Program-made: the position numbers and the translations under genes
In this document: positions 44,724 through 54,877 of the stretch, piece after piece
Layout of the letters: each line of letters begins with the position of its first letter
Numbering within the stretch: position 1 is the first letter of the stretch
Source of the DNA: Bacillota bacterium
Lineage (GTDB): Bacteria > Bacillota > Clostridia > Oscillospirales > Acutalibacteraceae
Assembly (NCBI GenBank): GCA_023458755.1
Contig: JAEWYE010000045.1
Location: 1-63,316, forward strand
Length of the DNA stretch: 63,316 bases
Reading direction: 5' to 3'
The notes under the pieces: generated by a model
Seen by the model: only the letters and a program-made list of their open reading frames with translations
Database searches by the model: none
What the model was told of the DNA's origin: nothing

Positions 44724-46292
44724 ATGTATAAGGCAATTATCGTCGACGATGAAAAAATGATTCGCACCGGTATTAAAAAAATCATTCCGTGGGCAAGCAT
44801 GGGAATTGACTGCGTGCTGACAGCAGCATCCGGAGAAGAAGCCCTTGGAATCGTTGAAAAGGAAAAGCCGCACATTATGCTCACAGACATCTGCATGGTG
44901 GAAATGAACGGCATAACGTTAATTGAGCAGATACGGAAATCCAACCCCAACATAAAAATCATCGTCTTAACCGGATACGATGATTTCAGCTACGCGCAGC
45001 AATGCTGTAAATTGAATGTTCAGGATTTCATCCTGAAACCGGCGGAAGAAGAGGAGTTAATTAATTCCGTAAAAAAGCAGGTATACGACTTAGACCAGGA
45101 AACCAGCAAGGTTCAAAAGCAGCAGCTCATGAGCAGAGTGCAGGGAATGGCGGAGCAGATTGAACTGGAAAATCACATGCGAAGCTTTTTGGACAAAGAC
45201 ATCTCTTCGGAATATTTGAAAGACTTTTGCGGGAAACACCATTTTAATCCCGATCAGGCGCTCCAAATTGCCATTATCATCCCTGCGGCGAACAGCGAAG
45301 AACTGCGCAGCGAGTACCACGACTTTCTGCACCTATCCATAAAAAACATATGCTTTGAACTGTTTGATTCTCACTTGCAGGGAATCACCTTTGAAGATAA
45401 AAGCGGAAAAATTACCATCGCGGTTTTTGACAGCAGCGAGTTTGACGAGACGATTGAGCGTGTGGAAGCCTTAAAAATGCTGTTGAAAAACGAACTGGAT
45501 GTTCAGGAAAATGTCGTCTTGGGCAGTACAGTCAAGGGATTTTTGCAAATGCGGAAATCCTATGCGGATGCGCTTGACTTAATCGGTGCTCTGCAAAAGC
45601 GGCAGGGTGAAACGCTTCAAACGGAAGAATCCGAGCAAAGATTGAAAACCGTTTATCAAAAATACTATGAGCAAAAGAAGAACATGACCGAAAATATCGC
45701 GGATATCGACAAGCTTATGGAGGAATTTGAAAACTTCCGCAAGCTGATGGAAAAATACAAGTTGTCCAACTCCCTGGTGCGCAGGCTGTGTTTTGACATT
45801 GCATCCGCACTTTACCTGATTTATATCAGCGACACCGGCAGCAGTACGGATGGGAAACTGGATTCTTTGCTGAATTCCCTGCTGCTTGCGGACAGAAACT
45901 CCCTTTATAAATTTACAAAATCCTTCCTCCTGCATCTGTTTGGACAGGAAGAAAATAACACCCATGAGCTGATAACCAATGCAAAAAAGTACATCAAGGA
46001 CAACTTAAACAAAGAACTTACGGTAACCAATATCTCCGCCATGCTGTATGTGAATTCCAGTTATTTTTCACGTCTGTTCAAAAAAGTTACCGGTGAAGGA
46101 TGCAATGAATACGTGGTTCGCAAAAGGATTGAAAAAGCAAAATCCCTTTTGGAATCCACTGATGAAAAGACAGGAAAAATCGCCGGAATGGTCGGCTACC
46201 GCGATATCAATTATTTTTCTCTGGCATTTAAAAAGAATACCGGCATGTCACCGACCGAATACCGGGAAAAAATGAATCAAGTCAGAACGTAA
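44724..46292 (+). CDS. YesN-type response regulator with AraC DNA-binding domain
   Basis: 522 residues. Receiver domain with Asp55 (IMLTDICMVEMNG), a long middle region with coiled segments, and two AraC helix-turn-helix units at the C terminus (NISAMLYVNSSYFSRLFKKVTGEG..., IAGMVGYRDINYFSLAFKKNTG). Partner of the kinase encoded upstream; expected to activate the ABC transporter and hydrolase genes. Confidence 0.94.
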   Translation: MYKAIIVDDEKMIRTGIKKIIPWASMGIDCVLTAASGEEALGIVEKEKPHIMLTDICMVEMNGITLIEQIRKSNPNIKIIVLTGYDDFSYAQQCCKLNVQDFILKPAEEEELINSVKKQVYDLDQETSKVQKQQLMSRVQGMAEQIELENHMRSFLDKDISSEYLKDFCGKHHFNPDQALQIAIIIPAANSEELRSEYHDFLHLSIKNICFELFDSHLQGITFEDKSGKITIAVFDSSEFDETIERVEALKMLLKNELDVQENVVLGSTVKGFLQMRKSYADALDLIGALQKRQGETLQTEESEQRLKTVYQKYYEQKKNMTENIADIDKLMEEFENFRKLMEKYKLSNSLVRRLCFDIASALYLIYISDTGSSTDGKLDSLLNSLLLADRNSLYKFTKSFLLHLFGQEENNTHELITNAKKYIKDNLNKELTVTNISAMLYVNSSYFSRLFKKVTGEGCNEYVVRKRIEKAKSLLESTDEKTGKIAGMVGYRDINYFSLAFKKNTGMSPTEYREKMNQVRT

Positions 46293-46312
46293 ACACGAAA
46301 GGAGCATGTACA

Positions 46313-48445
46313 TTGGAAAAACCGGTTTATTTAGACAGCAAATTTACCGTAGAAGAACGGGCAAAAGATTTAGTATCGCGCATGACATTGGAGGAAAAGG
46401 CCTCGCAGCTGCGTTACGATGCTCCGGCGGTAAACCGTCTGGGAATTTCAAGATACAACTGGTGGAATGAAGGTCTGCACGGCGTGGCAAGAGCCGGCAC
46501 GGCAACCGTATTCCCACAGGCAATTGCGCTGGCCGCTATTTTTGACGACGAGTATTTAAAGAAAATTGCCGATATCATCTCCACCGAAGCCCGTGCCAAA
46601 TACAATGAATATTCCCGTAAGAACGACCGCGATATCTACAAGGGGCTCACCTTTTGGTCGCCGAATGTTAATATTTTCCGTGATCCACGCTGGGGACGCG
46701 GCCACGAAACCTACGGTGAAGATCCCTACCTGACCTCCCGCCTAGGCGTCGCGTTTGTGGAAGGCTTGCAGGGAACCGGAAAACATTTAAAAGTTGCCGC
46801 CTGCGCCAAGCATTTTGCTGTACACAGCGGACCGGAAGCGCTTCGGCACGAATTTAACGCGGTTGCAAGTAAAAAGGATATGTACGAAACCTATCTGCCT
46901 GCTTTTGAAGCCTGTGTAAAGGAAGCCAAAGTGGAAAGCGTAATGGGAGCGTATAACCGCACGAACGGCGAGCCTTGCTGCGGGAGCAAAACCCTTCTGC
47001 ACGATATATTAAGAGAAAAATGGGGTTTTCAGGGACACATCGTTTCGGACTGCTGGGCAATCCGAGATTTCCACACCAAACACATGGTAACGAAAACAGC
47101 TCCGGAATCCGCCGCGCTCGCCCTGAAAAACGGCTGTGATGTAAACTGCGGAAACACCTATCTTCATTTGCTGGAAGCCTTGCAGGAGGGTTTGATTACC
47201 GAAGAGGATATCACCAAAGCGGCAATCAAGCTGATGGAAACCAGAATCAAACTCGGCATGTTTGACGAGGACTGCGAATACGACAGCATTGCCTATGAAC
47301 AGAACGACTGCAAAGCGCATAACGCCGTGTCGCTGGATGCCGCCAGAAAATCAATGGTACTGCTGAAAAACGACAGCGTACTCCCCCTTGACATCAAAAA
47401 GCTGAAATCCATTGCGGTTATCGGGCCGAACGCCGACAACCAAATGGTCCTAAAGGGCAACTATTACGGAACCGCCTCGAAATACACCACCATACTGGAA
47501 GGCATTCAAGCCGCGGTCGGTGAAAACGTAAGAGTCTATTACTCCGAAGGCTGCCACCTGTATAAAGACAGGGTAGAAAACTTAGCCTGCGCGGATGACC
47601 GTTCATCTGAAGCGGTTTCTGTTGCGGAACGTGCTGATGCTGTCATCCTCTGTCTCGGTTTGGATTCCCTGCTGGAGGGCGAAGAGGGCGATACCGGCAA
47701 CTCTTACGCTTCCGGCGATAAAACGGATTTAAATCTGCCCAGCTTGCAGCAAAAGCTGCTGGAAAAAGTAACAGCGGTCGGCAAACCGACCATCCTAGCA
47801 TTAAGTGCGGGCAGCGCGCTTGCCATCCACTGGGCGCAGGAACACTGCAGCGCGATTGTAGACACCTGGTATCCGGGCAGCCATGGCGGTGAAGCGCTGG
47901 CGGACATTTTGTTCGGCAAATGCTCGCCAAGCGGCAAGCTTCCGGTTACGTTCTATGAATCGACCGAAGAACTGCCCGACTTTGAAGACTACAGCATGAA
48001 GGGCAGAACCTACCGCTATATGACAGGCAAGGCACTGTATCCGTTCGGCTACGGCTTAACCTATGGGCATTGCCATGTTACCGGCGCAAAAATCACAAAT
48101 CAAACACTGAACGCGGACGAAGAGGTTACCGTAGAAATCACGCTGAAAAACGACGGCACATACGGTACCGACGACGTAGTACAGCTTTATATTCACGATA
48201 TGGAATCTAAGTTCGCCGTACCAAACACCAGTTTGTGCGGATTTTCACGCGTGCACATGGAAGCAGGCGAAGAAAAAAACATTACATGCACCGTGAAGCC
48301 TTCGGCCTTTGAGGTTGTGGATGAGGATGGCAACCGCCTTCGCGACAGCAAGTCCTTTAAGCTGTATGTCGGCACCAGCCAGCCGGATGCGCGCAGCATA
48401 GAGCTGACTGGCTTAAAGCCTGTAGAACTGAATATTCAATTTTAA
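46313..48445 (+). CDS. GH3 beta-xylosidase-type hydrolase
   Basis: 710 residues; resembles bacterial and plant GH3 xylosidases (RYNWWNEGLHGVARAG near residue 50, RDPRWGRGHETYGEDP, nucleophile Asp246 in HIVSDCWAI). C-terminal alpha/beta and FnIII domains are complete. No signal peptide, so it removes xylose from imported xylo-oligosaccharides in the cytoplasm. TTG start after AAAGGAG. 20 bases after yesN-like. Confidence 0.92.
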   Translation: MEKPVYLDSKFTVEERAKDLVSRMTLEEKASQLRYDAPAVNRLGISRYNWWNEGLHGVARAGTATVFPQAIALAAIFDDEYLKKIADIISTEARAKYNEYSRKNDRDIYKGLTFWSPNVNIFRDPRWGRGHETYGEDPYLTSRLGVAFVEGLQGTGKHLKVAACAKHFAVHSGPEALRHEFNAVASKKDMYETYLPAFEACVKEAKVESVMGAYNRTNGEPCCGSKTLLHDILREKWGFQGHIVSDCWAIRDFHTKHMVTKTAPESAALALKNGCDVNCGNTYLHLLEALQEGLITEEDITKAAIKLMETRIKLGMFDEDCEYDSIAYEQNDCKAHNAVSLDAARKSMVLLKNDSVLPLDIKKLKSIAVIGPNADNQMVLKGNYYGTASKYTTILEGIQAAVGENVRVYYSEGCHLYKDRVENLACADDRSSEAVSVAERADAVILCLGLDSLLEGEEGDTGNSYASGDKTDLNLPSLQQKLLEKVTAVGKPTILALSAGSALAIHWAQEHCSAIVDTWYPGSHGGEALADILFGKCSPSGKLPVTFYESTEELPDFEDYSMKGRTYRYMTGKALYPFGYGLTYGHCHVTGAKITNQTLNADEEVTVEITLKNDGTYGTDDVVQLYIHDMESKFAVPNTSLCGFSRVHMEAGEEKNITCTVKPSAFEVVDEDGNRLRDSKSFKLYVGTSQPDARSIELTGLKPVELNIQF

Positions 48446-48537
48446 GAAAACAAATACAGCAGTTGTGAAAGAGAAAGAGATATATCATCCGTTTAAGTGA
48501 ACGGACTATTAACAAAAGAGATGGAGATGTTTCAGAA

Positions 48538-49584
48538 ATGGCAAGAATGAAAGCAGCAGTTATGACACAAGTCGGAAAAATTGAAATGCAGGAACGTGAA
48601 ATCCCCACCCCAAAGGACAACGAGGTTTTGGTCAAAGTAGAATACGTCGGTGTCTGCGGTTCTGATGTGCACTATTATGAGCACGGCAGAATCGGCAATT
48701 TCGTGGTGGAAAAACCAATCGTTCTGGGACATGAATGTGCGGGAACGGTGAAAGAAGTCGGCAAAGCCGTTACTAACCTGAAAGTCGGCGACCGTGTGGC
48801 GCTGGAGCCGGGCGTTCCGTGTGGAAAATGTGAGTTTTGCATGACCGGCCGGTACAACCTCTGCCCGGATGTAGTCTTTATGGCCACTCCACCCTACGAC
48901 GGCGCATTTGTGGAATACGTAGCGCATCCGGCCAATATGGCATTTCTGCTGCCGGATAATATGAACACCATGGAGGGCGCTCTGGTTGAGCCGCTCGCTG
49001 TCGGTTTCCACGCGGCGCAGCAGTCCGGTGCCTCGGTAGGTCAAACCGCGGCGGTCTTGGGTGCGGGATGCATCGGTTTGGTAACGATGATGTCCCTGCA
49101 CAGTATGGGCGTAAAGACGGTTTACGTGGTTGATGTGATTGAAAAGCGTCTTGAAAAAGCAACGGAATTGGGCGCGACCGCCGTCTTCAACAGCATCGAA
49201 CAGGACGCATGCAAAGAAATTATGGAGCTGACCGGCGGCAAGGGCGTTGACCTCGTATTTGAGACAGCTGGCAACGCAATCACTACCCAAATGACTTCCT
49301 ATCTGGTGAAAAAAGGTGGAACCGTCACACTGGTCGGCATGTCACCAAACCCGGAAATTAGCTACAATTTCGGAAATATTCTGGACAAGGAAGCCACCAT
49401 TAAGAGCGTCTTCCGTTACCGCAACATTTACCCGAAGGCGATTCAGGCAATCTCCGCCGGAGATATCCCGATTAAAGACATTGTTTCCGATATTTATTCC
49501 TTCAATGAGGTAGAGAAAGCGGTAAAATACAACATTAGCAACAAGGCAAATGTAACGAAAATTGTCATTGAGTTTGACAAATAA
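48538..49584 (+). CDS. Zinc-dependent polyol dehydrogenase (xylitol/sorbitol type)
   Basis: 348 residues of the medium-chain dehydrogenase family. Catalytic zinc site C in VGVCGSDVHYYEHG and GHECAG; structural zinc cysteines CGKCEFCMTGRYNLC; nucleotide loop LGAGCIGLV with Asp at the end of beta2 (VVDVIEK), favouring NAD+. Sorbitol/xylitol dehydrogenases interconvert polyol and ketose, so xylitol to D-xylulose or a related step fits the xylan context. Other polyols are possible. Confidence 0.88.
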   Translation: MARMKAAVMTQVGKIEMQEREIPTPKDNEVLVKVEYVGVCGSDVHYYEHGRIGNFVVEKPIVLGHECAGTVKEVGKAVTNLKVGDRVALEPGVPCGKCEFCMTGRYNLCPDVVFMATPPYDGAFVEYVAHPANMAFLLPDNMNTMEGALVEPLAVGFHAAQQSGASVGQTAAVLGAGCIGLVTMMSLHSMGVKTVYVVDVIEKRLEKATELGATAVFNSIEQDACKEIMELTGGKGVDLVFETAGNAITTQMTSYLVKKGGTVTLVGMSPNPEISYNFGNILDKEATIKSVFRYRNIYPKAIQAISAGDIPIKDIVSDIYSFNEVEKAVKYNISNKANVTKIVIEFDK

Positions 49585-49616
49585 GCTTACCGCGCATTTT
49601 GAAAGAGATAAAACAA

Positions 49617-49645
49617 GGAAGGGTTGCACACCGTGCAGCCCTTCC
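49617..49645 (+). terminator. Intercistronic hairpin
   Basis: GGAAGGGTTGCAC and GTGCAGCCCTTCC form a strong stem between the dehydrogenase and GH3 genes, but no T run follows. It may stabilise or process the mRNA, not end it. Confidence 0.5.
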
Positions 49646-49719
49646 CTATAGAATTTGGATATAGAATGTACCGGATTATTTGGTTCCGGAACACCCAAAT
49701 AAAAGGAGAATGAACAGCT

Positions 49720-51894
49720 ATGCCAATCAACACAAAACCGTTTCACTGTGATGAATACTTTCGCCTTTCTCCCGAGGAAAAGAAAACCTTTGGCAAAATG
49801 GTAGCAAGCGAACTGAGGGAACATCCAATTCAGCATTTAGATACCGAATGGGGCCGGTTTGAAAATCTGCCGCCTATGACAGATACGGAGATCGACAAAC
49901 TTGCACAGGACGTTCTAAGCGAAATGACGTTGGAACAGAAAGTCTATCAAATGTCCTGCGACAACGACGCAAAATATGCCGTATTGAACCCTCCAAGATA
50001 TAATTTTATCCCTTATTACGCGGGAGAAGATTTAAAATTAAATATTCCTGCCGTAAAATTCACCGACGGTCCGACCGGCATCGTGTTGGGCTACCATTCC
50101 ACCGCATTCCCGGTATCTATTGCCCGCGGCTCCTCCTGGGATCCGGAGCTGGAAGAACGAGTCGGCAATGTAATCGGCATTGAGGGCCGTTCCGGCGGGG
50201 CGAATTTCTTTGCCGGTGTTTGCATCAATCTGCTTCGCCATCCGGCGTGGGGACGCGCACAGGAAACCTACGGTGAGGATGCCGTTCTGCTTGGCAAAAT
50301 GGGAAGCGCGCTGGTAAAAGGCGTGCAAAAGCACATGATGGCCTGCGTGAAGCACTACGCCGCAAACAGCATGGAAAACGCGCGTTTCAGCGTAAACGTC
50401 GATATGGACGAACGCACCCTTCGCGAAATTTATCTGCCACACTTCAAAGCCTGCGTAGATGCCGGTGCAGCGGCAATCATGAGCTCTTACAACCGCGTGC
50501 GCGGCATTTGGTGCGGTCATCAAAATTATCTGCTCAACCGGATTCTGAAAAAGGAATGGGGCTTCAAGGGTTTCGTGATGTCCGACTTTATCTGGGGTGT
50601 ACGCGATACGGTCGAGGCGGCAAACGGCGGGCAGTGTATTGAAATGTACGCGACGCAGTATTTCGGCAGCAGACTGGTGGACGCGGTAAAAGACGGTAAA
50701 GTTGCGGAAAGCACCATTGACGACGCGGTAAAGCGTATCCTGCGTGAAAAGATTCATTTCTCGTTTGTCGGTGATAAGACTTTGTACTCCAAAGAAAAAA
50801 TGGGCTGCAAAGAGCACGCCGAACTCGCGCGCGAAGTTTCCGAAAAATCTACCGTTCTGCTCAAGAACGAGCATCTGCTTCCTTTGGATAAAAAGAAAAT
50901 CAAGACTCTTGCGGTGGCCGGAAAGCTGGCGGTACAACCCAACACCGGTGACTTAAAAGGCAGCAGTGCTGTGTTCCCGCCCTATACGGTTACCCCGTTG
51001 GAAGGAATTAAGAACGCACTGGGAAGCGACGTGGAAATCCGCTATGCGGACGGCAGAATCCCGCACCAGGCACAGGAATTCGCAAAGGGTGCAGACGCGG
51101 TTCTTGTGGTTGCCGGTTTAACCTCCAACGACGAGGGCGAGTTTATTGAAAGCGGCAACAATATCGGCGGTGACCGGAAAGACTTGGGTCTGCATCCGGA
51201 AGATATTCAGCTCATTGAAGCGGTTGCCGAAGCAAACAGCAACGTGATTGTCTGCCTGCAAGGCGGCAGCACCATCCTTGTGGAGCCTTGGAAAGACATC
51301 GTAAAGGCGATTTTGGTACAGTGGTATCCGGGCATGGAGGGCGGAACCGCTCTTGCGAATATCCTGTTCGGTGAGGTCAACCCTTCCGCAAAATTACCGG
51401 TTACCATTCCGGCTGCCCCGCAGCAGCTCCCCTATTACGATATGTACGCAACCGATATTGTGTATGACTATTACCACGGCTATTTCCTTGCGGATAAAAA
51501 CAACTATGCGGTTTCTTATCCGTTCGGTTTTGGCTTAAGCTACACAACCTACGCCTACAGCAACGCCAAAGTCAGCAAAACAGGCGATACCATTACCGTC
51601 AGCGCGGATGTAAAAAACACCGGAAGCAGAGCGGGTGAAGAAGTGGTGCAGTTGTACATCGGCTACAAGGATTCTCAGGTAGAGCGCCATGTCAAGGATT
51701 TGAAGGGTTTTGCAAAGGTTCACTTGGAACCCGGCGAAAGCAAAACCGTAAGCATTGAAATCAACAAGCAGGATTTGGCGTATTACTGCGCGGAATGCGG
51801 CAAATGGACGGTTGAGGACATCGGCTATACCGCTATGATCGGTGCTTCTTCCGCTTGCAAAGATCTGCTGAAAGCAGACTTCAATTTAAAATAA
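49720..51894 (+). CDS. GH3 glycoside hydrolase
   Basis: 724 residues. A longer N-terminal lead (about 50 residues) precedes the TIM barrel (MTLEQKVYQMSC, FTDGPTGIV, nucleophile Asp289 in FVMSDFIWG), then sandwich (WYPGMEGGTALANILFG) and FnIII domains. Differs clearly from the other two GH3 proteins, which suggests another substrate such as a beta-glucoside or arabinoside. AAAAGGAG before the ATG. No signal peptide. Confidence 0.9.
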   Translation: MPINTKPFHCDEYFRLSPEEKKTFGKMVASELREHPIQHLDTEWGRFENLPPMTDTEIDKLAQDVLSEMTLEQKVYQMSCDNDAKYAVLNPPRYNFIPYYAGEDLKLNIPAVKFTDGPTGIVLGYHSTAFPVSIARGSSWDPELEERVGNVIGIEGRSGGANFFAGVCINLLRHPAWGRAQETYGEDAVLLGKMGSALVKGVQKHMMACVKHYAANSMENARFSVNVDMDERTLREIYLPHFKACVDAGAAAIMSSYNRVRGIWCGHQNYLLNRILKKEWGFKGFVMSDFIWGVRDTVEAANGGQCIEMYATQYFGSRLVDAVKDGKVAESTIDDAVKRILREKIHFSFVGDKTLYSKEKMGCKEHAELAREVSEKSTVLLKNEHLLPLDKKKIKTLAVAGKLAVQPNTGDLKGSSAVFPPYTVTPLEGIKNALGSDVEIRYADGRIPHQAQEFAKGADAVLVVAGLTSNDEGEFIESGNNIGGDRKDLGLHPEDIQLIEAVAEANSNVIVCLQGGSTILVEPWKDIVKAILVQWYPGMEGGTALANILFGEVNPSAKLPVTIPAAPQQLPYYDMYATDIVYDYYHGYFLADKNNYAVSYPFGFGLSYTTYAYSNAKVSKTGDTITVSADVKNTGSRAGEEVVQLYIGYKDSQVERHVKDLKGFAKVHLEPGESKTVSIEINKQDLAYYCAECGKWTVEDIGYTAMIGASSACKDLLKADFNLK

Positions 51895-51903
51895 TCTTTA
51901 ATA

Positions 51904-51938
51904 AAGCCGGTTTAAAGAAATTATCTTTAAGCCGGCTT
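51904..51938 (+). terminator. Intercistronic hairpin
   Basis: AAGCCGGTTTAAAGA and TCTTTAAGCCGGCTT pair with one mismatch in 15, directly after the GH3 stop, followed by GTTTC. A partial terminator or stabilising hairpin before GH43. Confidence 0.6.
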
Positions 51939-51961
51939 GTTTCGGAAAGGGACAAAGGAAT

Positions 51962-53554
51962 ATGATACAAAATCCGGTTTTAAAAGGCTTTAACCCCGAC
52001 CCGTCCATTTGCAGGGTGGGCAGTGATTATTATATTGCAACTTCCACGTTCCAGTGGTTTCCGGGCGTTCAGATTTATCATTCCACCGACTTGGAACACT
52101 GGCGGCTGATTGCACACCCGCTCAACCGCGTAAGTCAGCTCGATATGCTCGGCACACCGGATTCCACCGGCGTTTGGGCGCCATGCCTCTCTTATTGCGA
52201 CGGCCTATTCTACCTGATTTACTCCAATTTAAAAAACCGGTATCACACCAAAGATGTCACCAATTATCTGGTGACAGCGGCGGAGGTATGCGGTGAATGG
52301 AGCGAACCGATTGAACTGAATCGCAGCGGGTTCGACCCATCCCTGTTCCATGACGACGACGGCAGAAAATGGTTTGTCAACATGAAATGGGGCACGCAGT
52401 ACGGAAGGAATCCGTTCAGCGGCATTCTGCTGCAGGAATACTCACCGAAGGAGAAAAAGCTGGTCGGAAAGCTGTACAACATCTTTGCCGGGTCTCCGCT
52501 CAAACTGACGGAAGCACCCCACCTTTATAAGCATGACGGATGGTACTATCTGATGGTTGCGGAGGGCGGCACCGGCTATGACCATGCGGTGACGCTCGCG
52601 CGCTCCAAGAAGATTACGGGGCCGTATGAAATACACCCACAGAACCCAATTTTAACCTCGAAGGGAACCGAATTGCAGGAATGCCTGCAAAAAGCGGGAC
52701 ACGCCAGTTTGGTTGAAACCGATTCGGGCGAATGGTATCTGGCTCACCTTTGCGGCAGACCGATTCCGGGCACCAACCGCTGTGTGCTGGGCCGTGAGAC
52801 CGCACTGCAAAAAGTGGAATGGCGCTCCGACGGCTGGCTCTGGCTGTGCCACGACGGCAATCATCCGCTCACACAGGTACCCTCCCCCACCGGCTGCAAG
52901 CCATGTAAGGCAGACCCATGCGATATGGAGGATTATTTTGAAGAGCAAACGCTCAATATTAACTGGAACACCCTGCGCATTCCTGCCAACCCGCACATTC
53001 TCTCGCTCAACGCCAAAAAAGGCTGTTTGCGTTTATACGGCAGGGATTCTTTGGAATCCACCTTCGAGCAGAGCCTGATTGCGCGCAGACAGCAAAGTTA
53101 CGCCTACACTGCCGAAACATGCATGGAATTTGAACCGGAATCGAGTCTGCATATGGCGGGGCTTGTGTTCTATTACGGCGTGGTGAACTACTATTATCTG
53201 CGCATGTCATTTGACGAGACAACACAGAAGTACTGTTTGGGCGTTCTGGCAAGCCAAAATGGTGATTTGACTGCTTCGATGCCGCAGGACGACAACATTC
53301 TGTTCGATAAACGTGAACGGGTATATTTGAAAGCGGAGGTAGCTCCGCGCTATCTGCAATTCTATTACTGTTTTGACGAGACTGGGGACTGGCAGAAAAT
53401 TGGGCCGGTCTATGATTCCAGCACACTTTCGGACGATTACGCATTTAACACGGACTTTGAATTTACGGGAGCCTATGTCGGCCTTTGCTGTCAGGACAGT
53501 TTGTATGGCGGTCATCCCTGCGACTTCCGGTACTTCAAATACCACGAAAATTAA
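51962..53554 (+). CDS. GH43 beta-xylosidase / arabinofuranosidase
   Basis: 530 residues. Five-bladed propeller with base Asp13 (GFNPDPSIC), the second Asp in GFDPSLFHDDDGR and the acid Glu in LTEAPHLYK, then a C-terminal beta-sandwich (about 330-530) as in the GH43 xylosidases that take xylo-oligosaccharides. No signal peptide. GGAAAGGGA before the ATG. The last gene of the plus-strand xylan operon. Confidence 0.93.
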   Translation: MIQNPVLKGFNPDPSICRVGSDYYIATSTFQWFPGVQIYHSTDLEHWRLIAHPLNRVSQLDMLGTPDSTGVWAPCLSYCDGLFYLIYSNLKNRYHTKDVTNYLVTAAEVCGEWSEPIELNRSGFDPSLFHDDDGRKWFVNMKWGTQYGRNPFSGILLQEYSPKEKKLVGKLYNIFAGSPLKLTEAPHLYKHDGWYYLMVAEGGTGYDHAVTLARSKKITGPYEIHPQNPILTSKGTELQECLQKAGHASLVETDSGEWYLAHLCGRPIPGTNRCVLGRETALQKVEWRSDGWLWLCHDGNHPLTQVPSPTGCKPCKADPCDMEDYFEEQTLNINWNTLRIPANPHILSLNAKKGCLRLYGRDSLESTFEQSLIARRQQSYAYTAETCMEFEPESSLHMAGLVFYYGVVNYYYLRMSFDETTQKYCLGVLASQNGDLTASMPQDDNILFDKRERVYLKAEVAPRYLQFYYCFDETGDWQKIGPVYDSSTLSDDYAFNTDFEFTGAYVGLCCQDSLYGGHPCDFRYFKYHEN

Positions 53555-53645
53555 TCGGTTTCTCACCTTGGACAGCCGGGATGTTCAAACTGCAAGAAAC
53601 TTCTCACAAAAGGTTTCATTTCCTGTCTTTTGTGTGGAGTTCCCT

Positions 53646-54491
53646 TTATTGCTTCTGCAAATGACATTTCACACGCTGTTCGCTTGGAGTACAGCCATAA
53701 TTCTTTTTAAACAGTCTCATGAACAGCTTGTAATTTCGAAAACCGTTCTTTTCAATAATTTCAGAAATACTGCTGTCGGTATTCCGAAGGTCGGCATAAC
53801 AATGCTCCAGACGAATGGTATTCAGATATTCAATAAACGTAACTCCCAAATATTTTTTGAAGAAACGGGAGAAATACTCCGGATTGAGCCCGACAAGATC
53901 CGCCGCAACAGTAAGACTGATATCCTGTTTATAATTGTTTTTTACATAGGAGGTGACATGTTCCAATCGGGAAAGATATTTTTCACCTTCATGATTCTGT
54001 TCGTCCTGCAGTTCACTAAAATTTCGGTATAATACAAACAACAGCTCAAATAAGAGGCTGCTTATTTTCAAAGAATAGCCGTCGGCTTTTTCCTGATAAA
54101 CACGTAAACTGTCTCTCAATATTCGTCGGACACTTTTTGCCGCTTCCGCGTTTTCTTCCGTTATGTTTTCCGGGGCACACGCAAAAAGAATATGTTCCAT
54201 ATTCGGCACATTCCCCTCCAATAACGGGTAGGGAATTTGTAAAACAATCGATTCATTTTGATGTCTGCAGGTTGTAGAATGAACCCGCCGCGGATGAATC
54301 AATATAAAATCCTCCGCGTGCAGCAGATAGTGACTGTTATCCAGCTCCACCTCCAAAGAACCGTCCAGCACATATAAAACTTCGAAGCTGTTGTGCCAGT
54401 GTTTGGATATGCGGCTGGTGTGGTCTGCGCTATAAAAAAACTTACAGTTTAAATCATCGTCGCAGGTCACAATTTCATGATAATATTTCAT
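53646..54491 (-). CDS. AraC-family regulator with cupin sensor domain
   Basis: About 281 residues. N-terminal cupin (AraC binding) region with KHWHNSFEVLYVLDGSLEV and HPRRVHST, which may bind a sugar; C-terminal double helix-turn-helix (LTVAADLVGLNPEYFSRFFKKYLGV..., ISEIIEKNGFRNYKLFMRLFKK). Convergent with GH43. ATG 54491 has AAAGGA ten bases before. Probably a local activator of glycan genes. Confidence 0.9.
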   Translation of the reverse strand: MKYYHEIVTCDDDLNCKFFYSADHTSRISKHWHNSFEVLYVLDGSLEVELDNSHYLLHAEDFILIHPRRVHSTTCRHQNESIVLQIPYPLLEGNVPNMEHILFACAPENITEENAEAAKSVRRILRDSLRVYQEKADGYSLKISSLLFELLFVLYRNFSELQDEQNHEGEKYLSRLEHVTSYVKNNYKQDISLTVAADLVGLNPEYFSRFFKKYLGVTFIEYLNTIRLEHCYADLRNTDSSISEIIEKNGFRNYKLFMRLFKKNYGCTPSEQRVKCHLQKQ

Positions 54492-54576
54492 ATTTTCACG
54501 ATCCTTTTCCGAATACAAAACCTCAACCTTTTTCTTTTCTAAATAGTAATGGTTTCCGCCGAAAAAGTCAATTTTA

Positions 54577-54636
54577 ATAAAAAAGAGACTGTCTCATACT
54601 TATCTTTTACGGTAAGTATAAAAGAAACAGTCTCTT
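54577..54636 (-). terminator. Long hairpin terminator
   Basis: AAGAGACTGT / ACAGTCTCTT outer stem with an inner ATACTTA / TAAGTAT stem, followed on the minus strand by TTTTTTATT. It would end the transcript of the small minus-strand gene at 54701. Confidence 0.75.
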
Positions 54637-54700
54637 CAGTAAAAAAGATTAGCAATAGATTAATAATGCGATACTTTTTATTTTTTATTTTGGCTTTTAT

Positions 54701-54877
54701 TCAGCCGTTCACATTATAATGTTCTGCGAGCATATTGGTCGCTTTTGACAGTTTATACAGAAAAATGAACGGGCCGACGACAATCAGCGATGCAAGTACG
54801 CCCCGTGATCCTCCTGAGATTTTTACTATCATACGGATTTCATCATTGTTGGCGCCAGAAAATTTATTCGATTCCAT
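54701..54877 (-). CDS. Small putative membrane protein
   Basis: 58 residues from ATG 54877 (GTG 54907 is also possible). Polar N terminus with SGANNDEIRMIVKISGGSRG, one hydrophobic segment (VLASLIVVGPFIFLYKL) and a short polar tail. No family recognised. A strong terminator 65 bases downstream supports a real transcript. Divergent from the MATE gene. Confidence 0.45.
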   Translation of the reverse strand: MESNKFSGANNDEIRMIVKISGGSRGVLASLIVVGPFIFLYKLSKATNMLAEHYNVNG

